Counted from the first letter of the stretch, positions 1 to 11,218 are shown. The stretch is 64,000 nucleotides of DNA from Cristatella mucedo (GCA_009760855.2 WPIO01000039.1:435501-499500); one strand, 5' to 3'. A program made the numbers and translations. Notes: generated from the sequence alone by a model not told the origin.

Positions 1-557
1 CTGCATAAAGGCTGCATCGTGGGTCTTTCGGGGTACCCAGCGCTCCAAAGAGGTACCCACAGTGGCAGCAGAGGAAGCTCTGCTCTACCATCTTGCGAGC
101 AACATTCTCTAGTGACTAGGCCCGTGAGTGGGCGGAACCGCCCGAGAACGACGAAAGAGCAGCCGTCCGGCAAACGCACCGGCTTGGAGAGCACCAGGAG
201 AGGGAAAGACACATCACGGGGCCTACGGACCTTCGCGCTGCCGCCGCCACGAGGCACCGGAACGGCGAGCTGCAGACGCAGCAAGAACGCCTCCGAAGCA
301 GCAGCGTCTCGGCTCACTCGTCGGTCAAGCTTCGGCAGGGTGGCGCCACCTGCCGACTCGCCAGCAGCTCGCTCGATTGCGGCCAGATGGAAGCCGGGCG
401 TCTCGCGAGAAACCGCCGGAGCCAAGCCTCATCCGACGGCCAGCGCCAGCCAATGGGCTAGCCAATGAGCAGAGAGCGGTTTTACGACAGTCCAGCCAAT
501 GAGCAGTGAGTGGTTCGAAGCAGTCCCCATGCACAACTGCATCCGGCTATCAGCCGC

Positions 558-935
558 TCACGTGCCTGACCAGGCGAGCGGCTGGCAGGACAGGGTCCGG
601 TGGGCGGCCCGCTTGGGCGGCGGCTCGCGAGCTCCGGGCAAGGCAGCGGCAGCTCCTGTGCCACTTCCGAACCAGTCGCCATGTCGCCGAGCCGCTGTCG
701 ATGCAAAGCTGGCTCCGCCGGGTGCGAAGCTCACGGCGACGTGCCTGGCCGCGCGGGCAACGTCCCAGTCACAGTGCATCAGCGCCTCCTTGCACTGGGC
801 GACGCTGGCGCCGGCGAACCCATCGACAGCGGCCTGCAGCTGCCGCCACAGCTGCACCAGCTTTACGAACTTGATGGCGTTCAGCACGTCGCCGTGCGTC
901 TCGCGAAGCGCCCTGTGACACTCGCTCTCTGTCAC
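558..935 (-). CDS. Terminal exon with tandem UBA-like modules, ACK/TNK2-type
   Basis: The exon starts after GCTGCCAG at 936 and continues in phase 0 from the block ending at 1100. Its first ~65 residues contain two helical repeats: TESECHRALRETHGDVLNAI then FVKLVQLW, and AQCKEALMHCDWDVARAARH. The spacing, the hydrophobic-Gln-Leu-aromatic step after repeat one and the Cys-Asp-Trp in repeat two resemble the C-terminal ubiquitin-binding region of ACK/TNK2 non-receptor tyrosine kinases. A low-complexity Ala/Gly/Pro tail of about 60 residues ends at TGA (560-558). The kinase, SH3 and CRIB parts of an ACK protein are not recognised in the window, so only the module is called, not the gene. Confidence 0.55.
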   Translation of the reverse strand: MTESECHRALRETHGDVLNAIKFVKLVQLWRQLQAAVDGFAGASVAQCKEALMHCDWDVARAARHVAVSFAPGGASFASTAARRHGDWFGSGTGAAAALPGAREPPPKRAAHRTLSCQPLAWSGT

Positions 936-1099
936 CTGGCAGCGCGAAAAGGCGACTATATCGAGCCGACGTTCCACATCTCCTTCGTGCGAACCGCAGG
1001 AGCAGCAGTAGCAGCGGTGGCGGCAGCAGCGAGAGCGGCAATAGCGGCAATAGCAGCAATGTGGCGGCGAGCAGTGGTGCAGCGCACGAGCAGCTGTAC

Positions 1100-1428
1100 C
1101 TCTCGCCCTAGAACTTTCTGCATGACTCTGATGACATCTCGGTCGTGCTCTGTGACGCTGGGCGCAAACTCGAGCAGCTCCTCGTAGCTCACGTGATCCT
1201 CCGATCTCGTCTTGTATCGGCCCTGCATACTCGTGATCTCTTCGTCAGCCTCGAAGTCCAGGCGCATCTCGTGCCGCCAGAAGGGGTCCAGATTGTTGTA
1301 CAGCCCTACAGGGAAGCACGAGAGCAGCTCCTTTAGGCAGCAAAACGCTTCCGGTGGCCTCGTGCTGGTCGCACGCAGCGCAGAGCCACTCGAAGAGCTG
1401 CTGCCTCGTCGGAGCACGTGGTCGCTGA
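1100..1428 (-). CDS. Penultimate exon upstream of the UBA-like module
   Basis: An open frame ends at GGGCGAGAG|GTACAG (1100); splicing over 164 bases (1099-936) to 935 is phase 0. The encoded part reads LYNNLDPFWRHEMRLDFEAD, then YKTRSEDHVSYEELLEFAPS and HDRDVIRVMQKVLGRE. The last helix would run directly into the first UBA-like repeat. A stop lies just upstream, so the exon must open near 1428, where CTTGGCAG offers an acceptor. A second frame over 1245-1400 also looks coding (QQLFEWLCAACDQHEATG), so the 5' border or the assembly here is uncertain. Confidence 0.5.
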
Positions 1429-1615
1429 CTCCGCTGCCAAGTCAGACGGAGGCGTTTTCTAGCTGAGCGCTGATGCATGCTAGACTCCAACGTGACACGG
1501 AAGAAACAAAAAGGAACCGGGGAAAGGCACAGCTAGTAAGGCAATACTGGCCAGGCCAAAGAAGGACATCGAGGGTAGGTAAGGCAGAGGCAGAAGAAAG
1601 ACAAGAAAAACTCAC

Positions 1616-1849
1616 AAGGACTCAGAGGGGCAATGCCACAAGCAGTGGGTAGTTCAGCAAGACTCCAAAGGCTGATCTCAGTGAGCCTATCATCAGCCCC
1701 ATTGCCAGCGATTGTCTTTTTGTGCGGACTCGTTACGCAGACCCACCTCTGAGGCACGAGTGCAGACAGCAGCATTTCCGAGTCATGCGACTCGAGCTGC
1801 ATTTTGTAGGTAGAATTAGCTATGAAGTCAGGGGTTAGCAATGCAACCT
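1616..1849 (-). CDS. Coding-like exon, unknown product
   Basis: Bounded by GTGGTCAG|AG and CCTT|GTGAGT, a strong donor. The 234-base block encodes VALLTPDFIANSTYKMQLES, then SEMLLSALVPQRWVCVTSPH and ISLWSLAELPTACGIA. Its start phase (two bases) fits the end phase of the block at 4416-4306 (one base), suggesting they are consecutive exons. No family is recognised. Confidence 0.4.
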
Positions 1850-2051
1850 CTGACCACGAGAGTCGAGCTCCTATTTTTGCCAGCTACTATGCAAGCTCAG
1901 ACTTACGAATACAAAGAAGTCACAGTCAAAGTGAAGTCATAAGTGGCAATGTAGGAGCAGCAGCAGCATGATGCGACAGTGCATCGTAGTGATACAAGAA
2001 AAAGTCAAGATAAGCTGATTCAATAGCATTCGGTACATAGGGGCAGGAGAC

Positions 2052-2180
2052 AATAATAATAATAATAATAATAATAATGATAATAATAACCATAATAATA
2101 CATTGATATAGCACCCTCAGAGAACTCAATCTCTTTCTATGCACTTTGCATTTGCTGCGAAAGAAGCACGATCAACCACC
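2052..2180 (-). mobile_element. LINE family A 3' end with (AAT)n tail
   Basis: (AAT)n at 2052-2100, then ATATAGCACCCTCAGAGAAC, CTCAATCTCTTTCTATGCAC and a TTTGCTGCGAAAGAAGCACG segment, the reverse complement of the family 3' end. Confidence 0.85.
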
Positions 2181-2210
2181 ACCCAGCTTGCAGTAAGAAA
2201 AAAATACCTG

Positions 2211-2278
2211 CTGCAGTACTCGAACCCATATCCGAGGTCATTAAGCACGAGCACCTTGTAGCTGGGCTAAGACCCAGC
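2211..2278 (-). repeat. SINE fragment (tRNA-like head only)
   Basis: CTCGAACCCATATCCGAGGT (B-box side) and GAGCACCTTGTAGCTGGGC (A-box side) match reverse SINE heads such as 43,855-43,910. Confidence 0.55.
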
Positions 2279-2512
2279 CGAGCAAAGGCCTAGCCTCTTA
2301 AACGAAGGTAACAAATACAAGGAGCTTAGGGGAACTAGGCTTTTTTTAATTGCATGGCAGTAGCTCTGGGAGCTTTTTCGGCTGAATGCGCAGAGAAGCT
2401 ATTGTGAGTATCAGCATTGTCAGCTGGGCTCAGCTGCAGCTAGACCATGGACACTTCGATCATAGTTTAACATTCAATCGCGACTAAAACGCTATAACGG
2501 AACCAGTGAGGC

Positions 2513-3048
2513 CACACCAGTGAGGCCACACAGCCTTCCCTCGTCAAGCTGCACTGGCTCCCAATCAGCTTCAAGGTTTTGCCCACTCGTTTTTAGTATC
2601 TTCATTCACTTGCTCGAGCCTGCCTGCCTGCCTATCAGAAATCTCAAATCAGGCTTGGCATCCGACCACCTGCTCTGCTGACTCAAGTCGTTCAGCTTGC
2701 CTCGAACCAACCTCAAATCCTTTGGAGACTTGTGCGACTTTAGTCGGTACGTTCCCAAAGCCCGGAACTCACTCCCGACCAACGTCAGGACATCCCCTGA
2801 CTTGATAACTTGAAAAATGAGCCAAAAACGCACCCTTTTATCACAGCGTTCGCTGGATCCATGTTAATTGCCCCTTGTGTGCTTATGCATGCTGACATGC
2901 AGCACACGTGCTTATGCATGCTGACACTGGCCTACTGTCACAAGCCATATTGACATGCTTCCTTTACAGCGTATGTATAGCACCTAGAAAGAGAGTTGGT
3001 TCCCTAAATGATTAACAACAAAATAGTGTTATTATTATTAGGTGAAAA
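2513..3048 (+). mobile_element. LINE family A 3' third, decayed
   Basis: LHWLP-like remains (AAGCTGCACTGGCTCCCAAT), then a frame readable as PKARNSLPTNVRTSPD, the 3' UTR with CTTATGCATGCTGACA repeated twice, TAGCACCTAGAAAGAGAGTT and (ATT)n near 3029. Confidence 0.85.
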
Positions 3049-3369
3049 TAGAAAAAATAAATAAAAAGAAGCATCTAGCCGCTGAGAAGAATATTAAGCT
3101 CTTCCAGTCAGCCTCTTAAATTGCAGCTCACTCCCGAATACAGAACAGGCCGATGCCGAAGACAAGGAGGAGCTACTGTGGCACTATAGTGTAAGTAGGT
3201 AAGAAAAAAAATACTTCTCTGGAGCTGCGGTAGTGGGCGGCACGATGTTTGCTTGGTAGGAGTACGGCTTTGCTGATGGCGCATCACCTCGGAAATAGCC
3301 ACTTCTAGAAGCCGACACTACACCAAAATGAAAACATGATGTACCATTGGATAATAGTCACGATGAGGT

Positions 3370-3828
3370 TCAAGCAGTGAGTCTATTTCAAGGTCTTGTT
3401 ACTCAGTTTTAGATCCCTTCAATCTCTTTCTCTAGCTTATCTAGCGGAAATACTTCCAAATTATGCTTTGCTTCATATCAGCTACACCTCAGATTCAAAC
3501 CGTTTAGCTGTACTTTTAACCAGCCTCAAATCCATTGGAGGCCGTGCCTTCAATTAGTTTGCTTCCGAAGCTTGCAACTCACTATCAACTGACGTCATGA
3601 CATACTCTGAGCTGAACAAGCTTACAAAGAAGCAAAAACCCACCCGTTCCTTGCAGCATTTGCTGTGTCCGGGCGAATTTTCTCTGTCCGTGTGCTGTGT
3701 AGAAAACTGTGCATGTTAGTACTAACCAGTGGACAAGCTTTTTCCAGAATACATAAAGTGCCTGGACAGAGATTGAGTTCTCTTAAGGTGCTACACAAAT
3801 GTCATTATTATTAATACTGTTATTATCA
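3370..3828 (+). mobile_element. LINE family A 3' part, strongly decayed
   Basis: Follows the copy at 2513 in the same orientation. Shows the RT C-terminal block (GCTTGCAACTCACTATCAAC, then GACGTCATGACATACTCTG), GTGCCTGGACAGAGATTGAG and TTCTCTTAAGGTGCTACAC before ATTATTATTAATA. Confidence 0.8.
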
Positions 3829-4305
3829 TTGTTCTCTAGCTAGAGTAGGCTTTGCTTAGCCGGCAGCTAGGGGCAGGCGGACCCTGCTATACTCTATGTA
3901 CCACCAGCCATTGGCTATTTGCATTATTCAGTTCCTCACTCGTGAAGCACTGCCTTCACCAACTGCACTAAAGCAAGACGACAGCTTGTTAATGACAGTC
4001 AACAGTCCACTGCACGACAGAGGGCAAGGAAAGATCTCTATTAATCAGCAGCACTCCTTGCACTGTTCAGCGCAGAAATCTGATGCACCTACTCTGGTGC
4101 AAAAACGATCCCGAAATATTCCTATGGTGTTCGGCAACCCAGATGAAATTCACAAGTCCACACACCCCCCCCCCATCAATCGAGTGACCGCCATTCATTC
4201 GCCGACGGTAACCCAGGCAACAGGCATCCCTAGTCCCAGGCATTCAGTGGAGACAGGTAGGCTATTGCGAAGCACAAGTCACAAGAGGCACAATCCTCCA
4301 CCGAC

Positions 4306-4416
4306 CTATGCCTGCGTAGGCACTCGACGACGGCGCCAGCGGAACTGGTGGCGGCGGAGACGATGGCAGGTCACTGAGGTCGTCGGTCAAGATGCCCTCA
4401 TCGTCAGCGGCCGCAG
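4306..4416 (-). CDS. Coding-like exon, acidic then proline-rich
   Basis: After GGCGCAG the frame reads AAADDEGILTDDLSDLP followed by SSPPPPVPLAPSSSAYAGI, ending ATAG|GTCGGT. The PPPPVP run could be an SH3 or WW ligand. The border phases agree with the exon starting at 1849. Product unknown. Confidence 0.4.
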
Positions 4417-5090
4417 CTGCGCCGAGAGCACCGCCGCGATCACAGACAACAGCCAGGTGGCGCGGACGGCGAGCTGCCGCCCAGCTTTGACCTGCCGCCG
4501 AGCTCGGCCGAAGCCGATCGTCAGCAGCAGCAGCAGCAGCAGCAGGGGTGGCCGAGGACTGGCTCCTTCTGAGCGTCGCGGGCTTCGGTGCCGAGTGCTG
4601 CTGCATGGCCGGCCACAGTCGCATCTGCAGCGAGTCACGAGCGCACGACGCCAGCTCAGCATGCGGCAGCACACGTCTGTGACATCGGCGCGTAACCTCC
4701 GATCGCTCTGCCTGCAGCAAACTCGAATGGAATGCACGTGCAAGGAAAGATGAAGGCCGAGGCGGCGGCCAGTGATAAGGCAAGGCGTAGCCGATTGGCG
4801 AAGCACCTGCGCGTGCCGTGCACGGATCTTCAGCATAGGTCAGTGTTAACCTTGTCAGCAAAGCAAGGCAGCACCCCGCTTTGTCCATTTTCAGATTGGC
4901 AAATCAAAAAGGAAGCAGAAAGACGAGAGATCTGCAACAGTCCTTTCCCAAATAGGAGCAGACTTTTGGAAATCGGCTCTTCGGATCGGCAGCTGTCACA
5001 AGGTGCTGTGCAAGGTGCAGCGAGAAACATGGCAGAAGTGCTGCTGCCAGAACTGCCGGTGCACACGTACCCCCCCCCCTGCATTCGCAG

Positions 5091-5144
5091 CGAAATGCCT
5101 GCTTTGCTGGGGCAATGCGAAATGCCTGCTTTGCTGGGGCAATG
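5091..5144. repeat. Perfect 27-base tandem duplication
   Basis: Two identical units beginning CGAAATGCCTGCTTTGCTGG. Confidence 0.95.
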
Positions 5145-5281
5145 CGCCATCCAGCTGAAGGTATTCAGGCCCTCAGAATCGGGGGGGGGGGGGCGATCGA
5201 TAAACTGAACGCCGAGCAGACATTCGGTCCTAGATAGTGCCACCAGTCCCTCCCCCTATTGAGCTGCCACATCTTAGGTAA

Positions 5282-5625
5282 TAAAATCCACAGCCTGGAA
5301 CTCCCTCCCGACCTGCGTCAGAACATCCCCCGACCTGACCACATTTAAAAGGAACCTAAAAACACCTATTTAGGACAGCATTTAGCGGGTCCCTGTGATT
5401 CGTCCTTGATGTGCTTATGCGTGCTGACACTGTGCATGCTGCCACTAACCACATTTGCATGCTGACCCTGTGCATGTCACCCCTAACCGTATTATTCATT
5501 TTGTTTGTTTTTCAAGCATGATTTTACTTACCATTCAATTGCATTTCACTTTGCAGCAAATGTAAAGCGCCTAGAGAGAGATTAAGTTCTCTGAGGGCGC
5601 TTTATCAAGTGAATTATTGTTATTA
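5282..5625 (+). mobile_element. LINE family A 3' end, well preserved
   Basis: Begins inside AGCCTGGAACTCCCTCCCGA and runs through the 3' UTR (GTGCTTATGCGTGCTGACAC, CATGTCACCCCTAACCG) to AAGCGCCTAGAGAGAGATTA, TTCTCTGAGGGCGCTTTATC and ATTATTGTTATTA. Very close to the copy at 53,630-53,955. Confidence 0.9.
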
Positions 5626-5765
5626 GGTCTTAGTGACTTTTTGAAGACTGTCTGACTCAGAGGACTATTAATATGTAATTATTATTTTAATATACTATTT
5701 TATCATTCATAAGACCGGCAGGGTGAGTCATCGAGTTCGAGCTCCCCCCACAGCTAGAGACTACT

Positions 5766-5766
<1 letters not shown>

Positions 5767-5858
<92 letters not shown>
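5767..5858. repeat. (CT)n microsatellite
   Basis: About 46 uninterrupted CT units. Confidence 0.99.
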
Positions 5859-5860
<2 letters not shown>

Positions 5861-6269
5861 GACAGACAGTTGCAACATAACAGTGGCTGGGTTGCTGATA
5901 AAAACCATTAAGCCTCCGAAACTGGTGCTAAGTAGAATGACGAGATTGGACCTCAAACACACGATTTTCAGTCGTGTCCTTTGCTAAAGGAGCTGTGATG
6001 GCTCCAGCTTGATCATTGGACACAAAACAAATATTTTACTTTGACCGACAAGGCCTGCTAAACATGTATACCTAGCTGAATTGATGAGCTAATTTCACCA
6101 TCCCGTGCTCTTCGGCACTCTCATGAAAACTCATTAACTAGTCCCTTCTTACACTCGAGGGCTATTGAGGGCAAAACACTTTTTTCTTTACGGACACTAG
6201 ACCGTGGGATTCACTCCAAAAATTCTTGCGAAATCAGCTCCTCTCATGATACCAACCCGGGCACGTAAT

Positions 6270-6425
6270 TTCCAGCCGTCCTGCTACTTCAATGCTACTC
6301 ACTTCCTCGACTGCCCTCCTAGCTCGGCTAGGCTTTGCACGTCCTGTTTTGCATGAGATGAAGCCTGCTGGCTCGTATGCACATTGAAAGTAATTTTGGC
6401 TCTGACTGCACCATACAAAACGCAC
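6270..6425 (+). mobile_element. LINE family B 3' fragment
   Basis: CTACTTCAATGCTACTCACT, CGACTGCCCTCCTAGCTCGG and ATGAGATGAAGCCTGCTGGC match the 3' UTR of the LINE B copy at 38,015-38,160. Confidence 0.75.
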
Positions 6426-6579
6426 CACCCCACACTCTGCCATCAGGTTAGTGTTTGTAGAGTTACACGTGGAAATACCCGTACTGCACCGGAAAATGAC
6501 CAAGTAAACCTCAAAGCTCAATATGACAGTTCGTCCAGAAACCCCTGTACCCAGCGCACACACATCATGTCACCCCGCT

Positions 6580-6722
6580 GGTTAGCCCAGTAGTCAAGGT
6601 GCTCGCCTCGACCAAAGCCAAGATTAATGTATTTGATGACTGAGTTCGTGGGCTCGAGCCCCGTGGCATATGTGAAGCCCGTGGATAGAGTAAGTTCTCC
6701 TAGGGCGCTATACAAATACATC
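6580..6722 (+). mobile_element. SINE family A
   Basis: A box TGGTTAGCCCAGTAGTCAAG, B box GTGGGCTCGAGCCCCGTGGC, then a LINE-A-like end (ATAGAGTAAGTTCTCCTAGG, GCGCTATACAAATACAT). A GTATTTGATGAC insert between the boxes is shared with the copy at 11,220. Confidence 0.85.
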
Positions 6723-7318
6723 GACACGCACGACCAATTTGTGGCCAAGACAGCCAAATCTCACACAACAAAGCAAAGACCGAGGGGACAGGTTGAGTAG
6801 AAAAAACGATTAAAGAGTTAGTGTAGTAAGGAGTAAGTGGCAGAGAGTAGCCAATGGCAGCACGGCCACCTGCAGATGGACAGAGCTACGCAAAAGGTGG
6901 CGGAAAAAGCTCCGAAGCGTAGGACAAGGTGAGCAAAGTACCAGTCAACATCACACTTTGAGCAAGAGTTCATTTGTAGCCGTGAGACGACTGAAGGGCA
7001 CCACGAGGCTCACGGTGCAGCAGCAAGCCACTCCATGTAGGAATTACAGTCAAAGTGAGAATTTCGTCATATGCCGGCAGTTTGTCCAAATGAGCCACAA
7101 GCAGTTTCTTCAGCAGTGGTAAATGTCGTCATGACACACATGGCTAACGATGCAGAGACCCCAATGACGACCGAGCATTAATCATGGAAAGGTTGCCCAG
7201 CAGATTAAGCCTGAAAGTGATGACCCTGGATGTTGCTGGTCCTACAATGGATGCATGTGGAGCTGAGACCGACCATCTAGTTCGCGTGATGTTTGCAGCC
7301 GTTTCTTCGTGAAGCACC

Positions 7319-7320
7319 TG

Positions 7321-7380
<60 letters not shown>

Positions 7381-7382
7381 TG
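7319..7382. repeat. (CT)n microsatellite
   Basis: CT units with a few TGTC interruptions. Confidence 0.98.
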
Positions 7383-7755
7383 GGCGATTTTCTTAGCTAC
7401 CCGCTGGTGCACGTACGCAAATAAAGATTCTCTCTACGTGCATGCCGTTAAACAGAGTTTTCGGCACCTGCATGTGTGCACCTCTTGCCTAGACTAGCAA
7501 CCGTCAGTGCGACTGCAGCAAAGTTTCTCCAATTTTTCTATATTAACAGATGAGAGCACATTTTTCAACTGACATGTCTAAGGGTTTAGCACACCCGAAT
7601 GATCAAGTAATCGTAGTCAGCCCTAGGGCAGGGGTTCGATAATTAGATTGATGCCAAGGAGCTCTTGGAACGACCAAGGAGCACAGCCTATGCACAACCA
7701 GGCCGACAGGCAAAGCACGGAGAGAGAGGGGAGAGATAGAGAGGAGCCGGAGAGG

Positions 7756-7756
<1 letters not shown>

Positions 7757-7813
<57 letters not shown>
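7757..7813. repeat. (AG)n microsatellite in a longer purine tract
   Basis: The pure (AG)n core lies in a purine-only-like stretch from about 7,718 to 7,878. Confidence 0.98.
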
Positions 7814-7816
<3 letters not shown>

Positions 7817-7889
7817 GAGGGGAGGGAGGAGAGAAAGTACGTGAGAAAAAGTGAGAGAGAGGGAGAGAAAGAGGGAGATCTGCGCTGGG

Positions 7890-8071
7890 ACTCTCTGCCT
7901 TGCCTGGCCGTCATCTGGTTGCTGCTGCTGATGCTGTGCCTGCAGCGCAAGCTGCTGCTGCTGCTGCTGGGTGCCAAAAGTGGTCGTGGCGGGACTGCTC
8001 GATTGCCGGATCACTCTTGCTTTGATTGCTGTCGATGGCACACCGGCCGGAAGCTGAGGTGCTACCGAGAC
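7890..8071 (-). CDS. Coding-like exon with two glutamine runs
   Basis: The acceptor CTGCTTAG|GTC at 8072 opens a frame VAPQLPAGVPSTAIKARVIR, then SSSPATTTFGT, a run of six Gln, LALQAQH, and four more Gln before PDDGQARQRVPAQ. The start phase (0) matches the end phase of the upstream block 11989-11578. No ordinary GT donor is obvious; GGCCAG|GCAAGG near 7905 would be a GC donor. The frame otherwise drifts into the (AG)n repeat, so the 3' border is uncertain. Confidence 0.45.
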
Positions 8072-8643
8072 CTAAGCAGAAGCATCGACATCCAAGCTGC
8101 TTGACAGCACGACAAATACCGGAACAAGGGAGCTGGCAGCAGTGATTGGAAAGGTGGCGCTGCTGACAGGCTTCCGGTGGTAATTTATCGCATGAGGAGC
8201 ATCCGGACGGCGACAGGAAAAAAGGGTCGAGCCAGCTAAATGGCCGGCACTCGAGGGGGAGGGGCTGGACCGGGAAACATGTCACTCGAGCTGTAAGCCG
8301 CAGGGAAGCCGATCGCCGGGTTATTGAGGGCCATTGAGAGAGTGAATGAGGAGGCCCCTCCCGGCTCTCAGATGGCACCACCAAGCCTCGGCCGAGCCAA
8401 GGAGCTCCAATTAAAACGCAGCCAATTTCAAGAGGCCACCACTGCACCGTGATTTCACCAGCCAAGGACCAGGATCGCCGGCACGACAGCAGCCGAAGCA
8501 GGCCAGTGCAGCTGGAGATCAAGCTGATTCAGCCAAGCTGATGCCCAGCACAAGCAGGCAGATGAATGCTGGGAAGACTGGGAACCGTCTGCCGCCGGCG
8601 GAAAGGGGGGATGAAAGGGTGCTGCACATCCTTCGTCACAGCT

Positions 8644-8644
<1 letters not shown>

Positions 8645-8717
<73 letters not shown>

Positions 8718-8719
8718 CA
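8645..8719. repeat. (GA)n microsatellite
   Basis: About 36 GA units with one AAAG interruption near the end. Confidence 0.98.
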
Positions 8720-9455
8720 TCGTCTTTCATCGGCCAGAGCTGCTCAGCCGAGGCCAGCCGGTGGCGCAAGCCCAGAGATTCCGCGCGTGCAGGATGCACC
8801 CGCCAAGAGGGGGTACGAGGAAGCAGAGGTCTACCGAAGTTAATCTGCTGGTCTGCTGCCGATTTCTGCTGGCGACAGCACATGACCTAGTTACAAAAAA
8901 AGGCAACTAACTTCTGCTCGAGAAACATCTCTGCCTCGAGAAGAAGAGCAAGGTGTCGTCGAAACAGAAATATCGACTACTTTCTCAATGCCCCTCAATG
9001 TCCGATTTCCGACATTGCTGCCAGCCAGCGGCCACTCCCTCGAGAGGCCGCATTTGGTCACCGGCTTGCATTCTAAGGGATCATAGTGGGATCATCGCTG
9101 ATTGACGCCGGTTTTCCACACCCAGGAAGCTATACCTATGATGAATGAGCAACGAGCACTTCCTGGCGTACAGCTGCTAAGCCCTTAGGAGAGCGCTAGC
9201 TAGTACCCGGGCGAGAGCGCTCTTTGAGTTCGGCTGTGGCCAGAAGGCAGCTGCCAGGGGTGAGGGAACAGCACATGCGGCGGCGGCAAAGTCAGCATCG
9301 AACCCGTCGAACGTCGCTCACTTGCCAGCCAGCAGCAAGCTGTGCACGAGCAGCCAACCGAGCAAACACGAGCTGCCGCGCTCAAACCTGGAGGCGTGAC
9401 TCTCATCCCGCGAGCGACATGCGCCGACATCCCAGCAAAGTAGGACGGTGCAGTC

Positions 9456-9506
9456 AGCAGCCAGCCAGCCAGCCAGCCAGCCTGGCCCAGCCTGGCCCAG
9501 CCTCCA
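9456..9506. repeat. (CAGC)n followed by two CCTGGCCCAG units
   Basis: Five CAGC units, then CAGCCTGGCCCAGCCTGGCC, a short tandem duplication. Confidence 0.9.
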
Positions 9507-9799
9507 TGTCAGTGCAAGCAACCGTCCACAGGAACAAGGCCAGCAGACAAGCAAACAGCTAAGCAACCTGAGGGGGAGGGGTGCATGCGTGGGCCAGACG
9601 AGGGAGTTAGGAGTGACTTGCATCAGCGACAGCATAGGCCGTACAAAAAGCATATCTGCTGTAAGAAGAAAATCACGAACGCATCGTCATTCGTTGGGCT
9701 GAGTTCTAGTTGCTGAGTAACAGCTAACGCGGGACAGCAGCAGCAGCAGGCCGCGATTGCTAAAACATACGTGTATATGTTTGCTTGCACGTAAGGTAT

Positions 9800-10180
9800 A
9801 TAATAATAATAAGAACACTAACAATACATTTGTATAGTGCCCTCAGAGAGCTTAATCTCTTGCTAGGCACTTTAAATTTGCTGCAAAGGAAGCACGATCG
9901 AATCGTTAATGGTAGCATGCTCAATGACAACAAGCATAACATGGTTAGGGGTGACATGCACAGGGTCAGCATGCAAATATGGCTAGTGGCAACATGCACA
10001 CAGTGTCAGCATAAACACACAAAGGACTAATGACACGAACCCACTAAATGCTGTGATAAATAGACGTGTTGCATTTTTTGCTTCTTTTTAAACTTGGTCA
10101 AGTCAGGGGATATCGTGACGACAGTCAGAAGTGAGCTCCAGGCTTTGGAAGCATAAGACCTAAAGGCACAGTCTGCAGGT
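9800..10180 (-). mobile_element. LINE family A 3' end
   Basis: (AAT)n-like start, then TTGTATAGTGCCCTCAGAGA, the GTTAGGGGTGACATGCACAG segment, GTGATAAATAGACGTGTTG and a reversed RT C-terminal block ending near CCAGGCTTTGGAAGCATAAG. Confidence 0.9.
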
Positions 10181-10504
10181 GAACTTTCCAACGTATGCTA
10201 CATACGCAGAGTATGTGGCATGTAAACTAATGAACATTTGGAATGCATGCACACACCAAACCTGTACACATGCACGGCCTGGAAATGGAACCATTCTTAC
10301 ATAGTCCGAAGTCAAGCAGGCGGATTTAATTTTCGGCTTACAGACCATTACTTAAATATACGATGAGGTCGAAAAAACACAGCCCCAAAAAATGAAAAGG
10401 CTCTCAATTTTGTTTACCAGAAAATTGTCAAAAAAATTCAAACTGCCCAGTCAATGTTAGTATCTACACACCTTGGACATAAACTTGTTTATAAACACGA
10501 GCAT

Positions 10505-10604
10505 TAGTAGGTTATTATTATTAATTATTATAATTAATCAATTAATTAATTGGATTAAAAATTATTGTTAATTAATAATTAATTTATAATTCCTAATTAA
10601 TTAG
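10505..10604. repeat. AT-only block with many TTAATTAA-type palindromes
   Basis: About 100 bases nearly free of G and C, made of ATTAATT motifs in both directions. Likely easily unwound. Confidence 0.85.
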
Positions 10605-10688
10605 GAGAGCACAGTGAGGAGGTGACACTAATGGTAAGGGGCTAACGATGATCGATCCTCAGCCTCAAAACCCAGCCTGCACTCCGCC

Positions 10689-10700
10689 TGTATATAAGTG
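10689..10700 (+). promoter_or_regulatory. TATA-box-like TATATAAG
   Basis: TGTATATAAGTG followed ~25 bases later by CAACTCATTAG. A canonical core-promoter layout, but no gene is recognised downstream. The frame at 10,648-10,926 has no supporting features. Confidence 0.2.
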
Positions 10701-11218
10701 TCTCGCCCTCAACTCATTAGGGCTCATCCCCTTGGCAGTCACTGATCCACAAAATCACTCTCTTCCTCGACGACGTCAGAACGTTTTCCTGGTTTTACCC
10801 ATCGGGGCAATCAGACTTTGTCGGCCTCGTTTGGTTTTAGTTAGAGAAACATTTGGCCTTTACTATTTACTAGTCTATAGGGTATTTGTACCTTTGGTTT
10901 TCCACAAATCTGCTGGACGTTTTTGATTTTGACTTTCGCCCTCACATTGAATGGCAGTGTGTGTGAGTGTCTGTGCGTGCTCGAGGATGCCTGTGCGCCA
11001 AAAGTAAGACAAAAAGGAATCGTACTTTCATTTCGTCGTTAGGCCACGGTATCAGGTGGAGTGGCATTGTGGCATGCTCGCTTTGCTCATGGTCGCCCTC
11101 TTTACACTCTAGAGCAATCACAACAGCCAATCAGACACTGCAAGGTCGGCTAAGAGTCGACAAAATACTTTCCCTTTGTGGCACACGTAACCAAAGGAAT
11201 GTTAAGGGTATCACAACA

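Noticed and set aside
3896-4753. 285-codon plus-strand frame
   Set aside because: Product looks random (Arg/Ser/His-rich). The minus strand in the same place has a splice-bounded, better-looking short exon.
7911-8522. 203-codon minus-strand frame
   Set aside because: It overlaps the polyglutamine frame, which has a proper acceptor and better composition. This one gives an Ala run from the same CAG repeats in another register.
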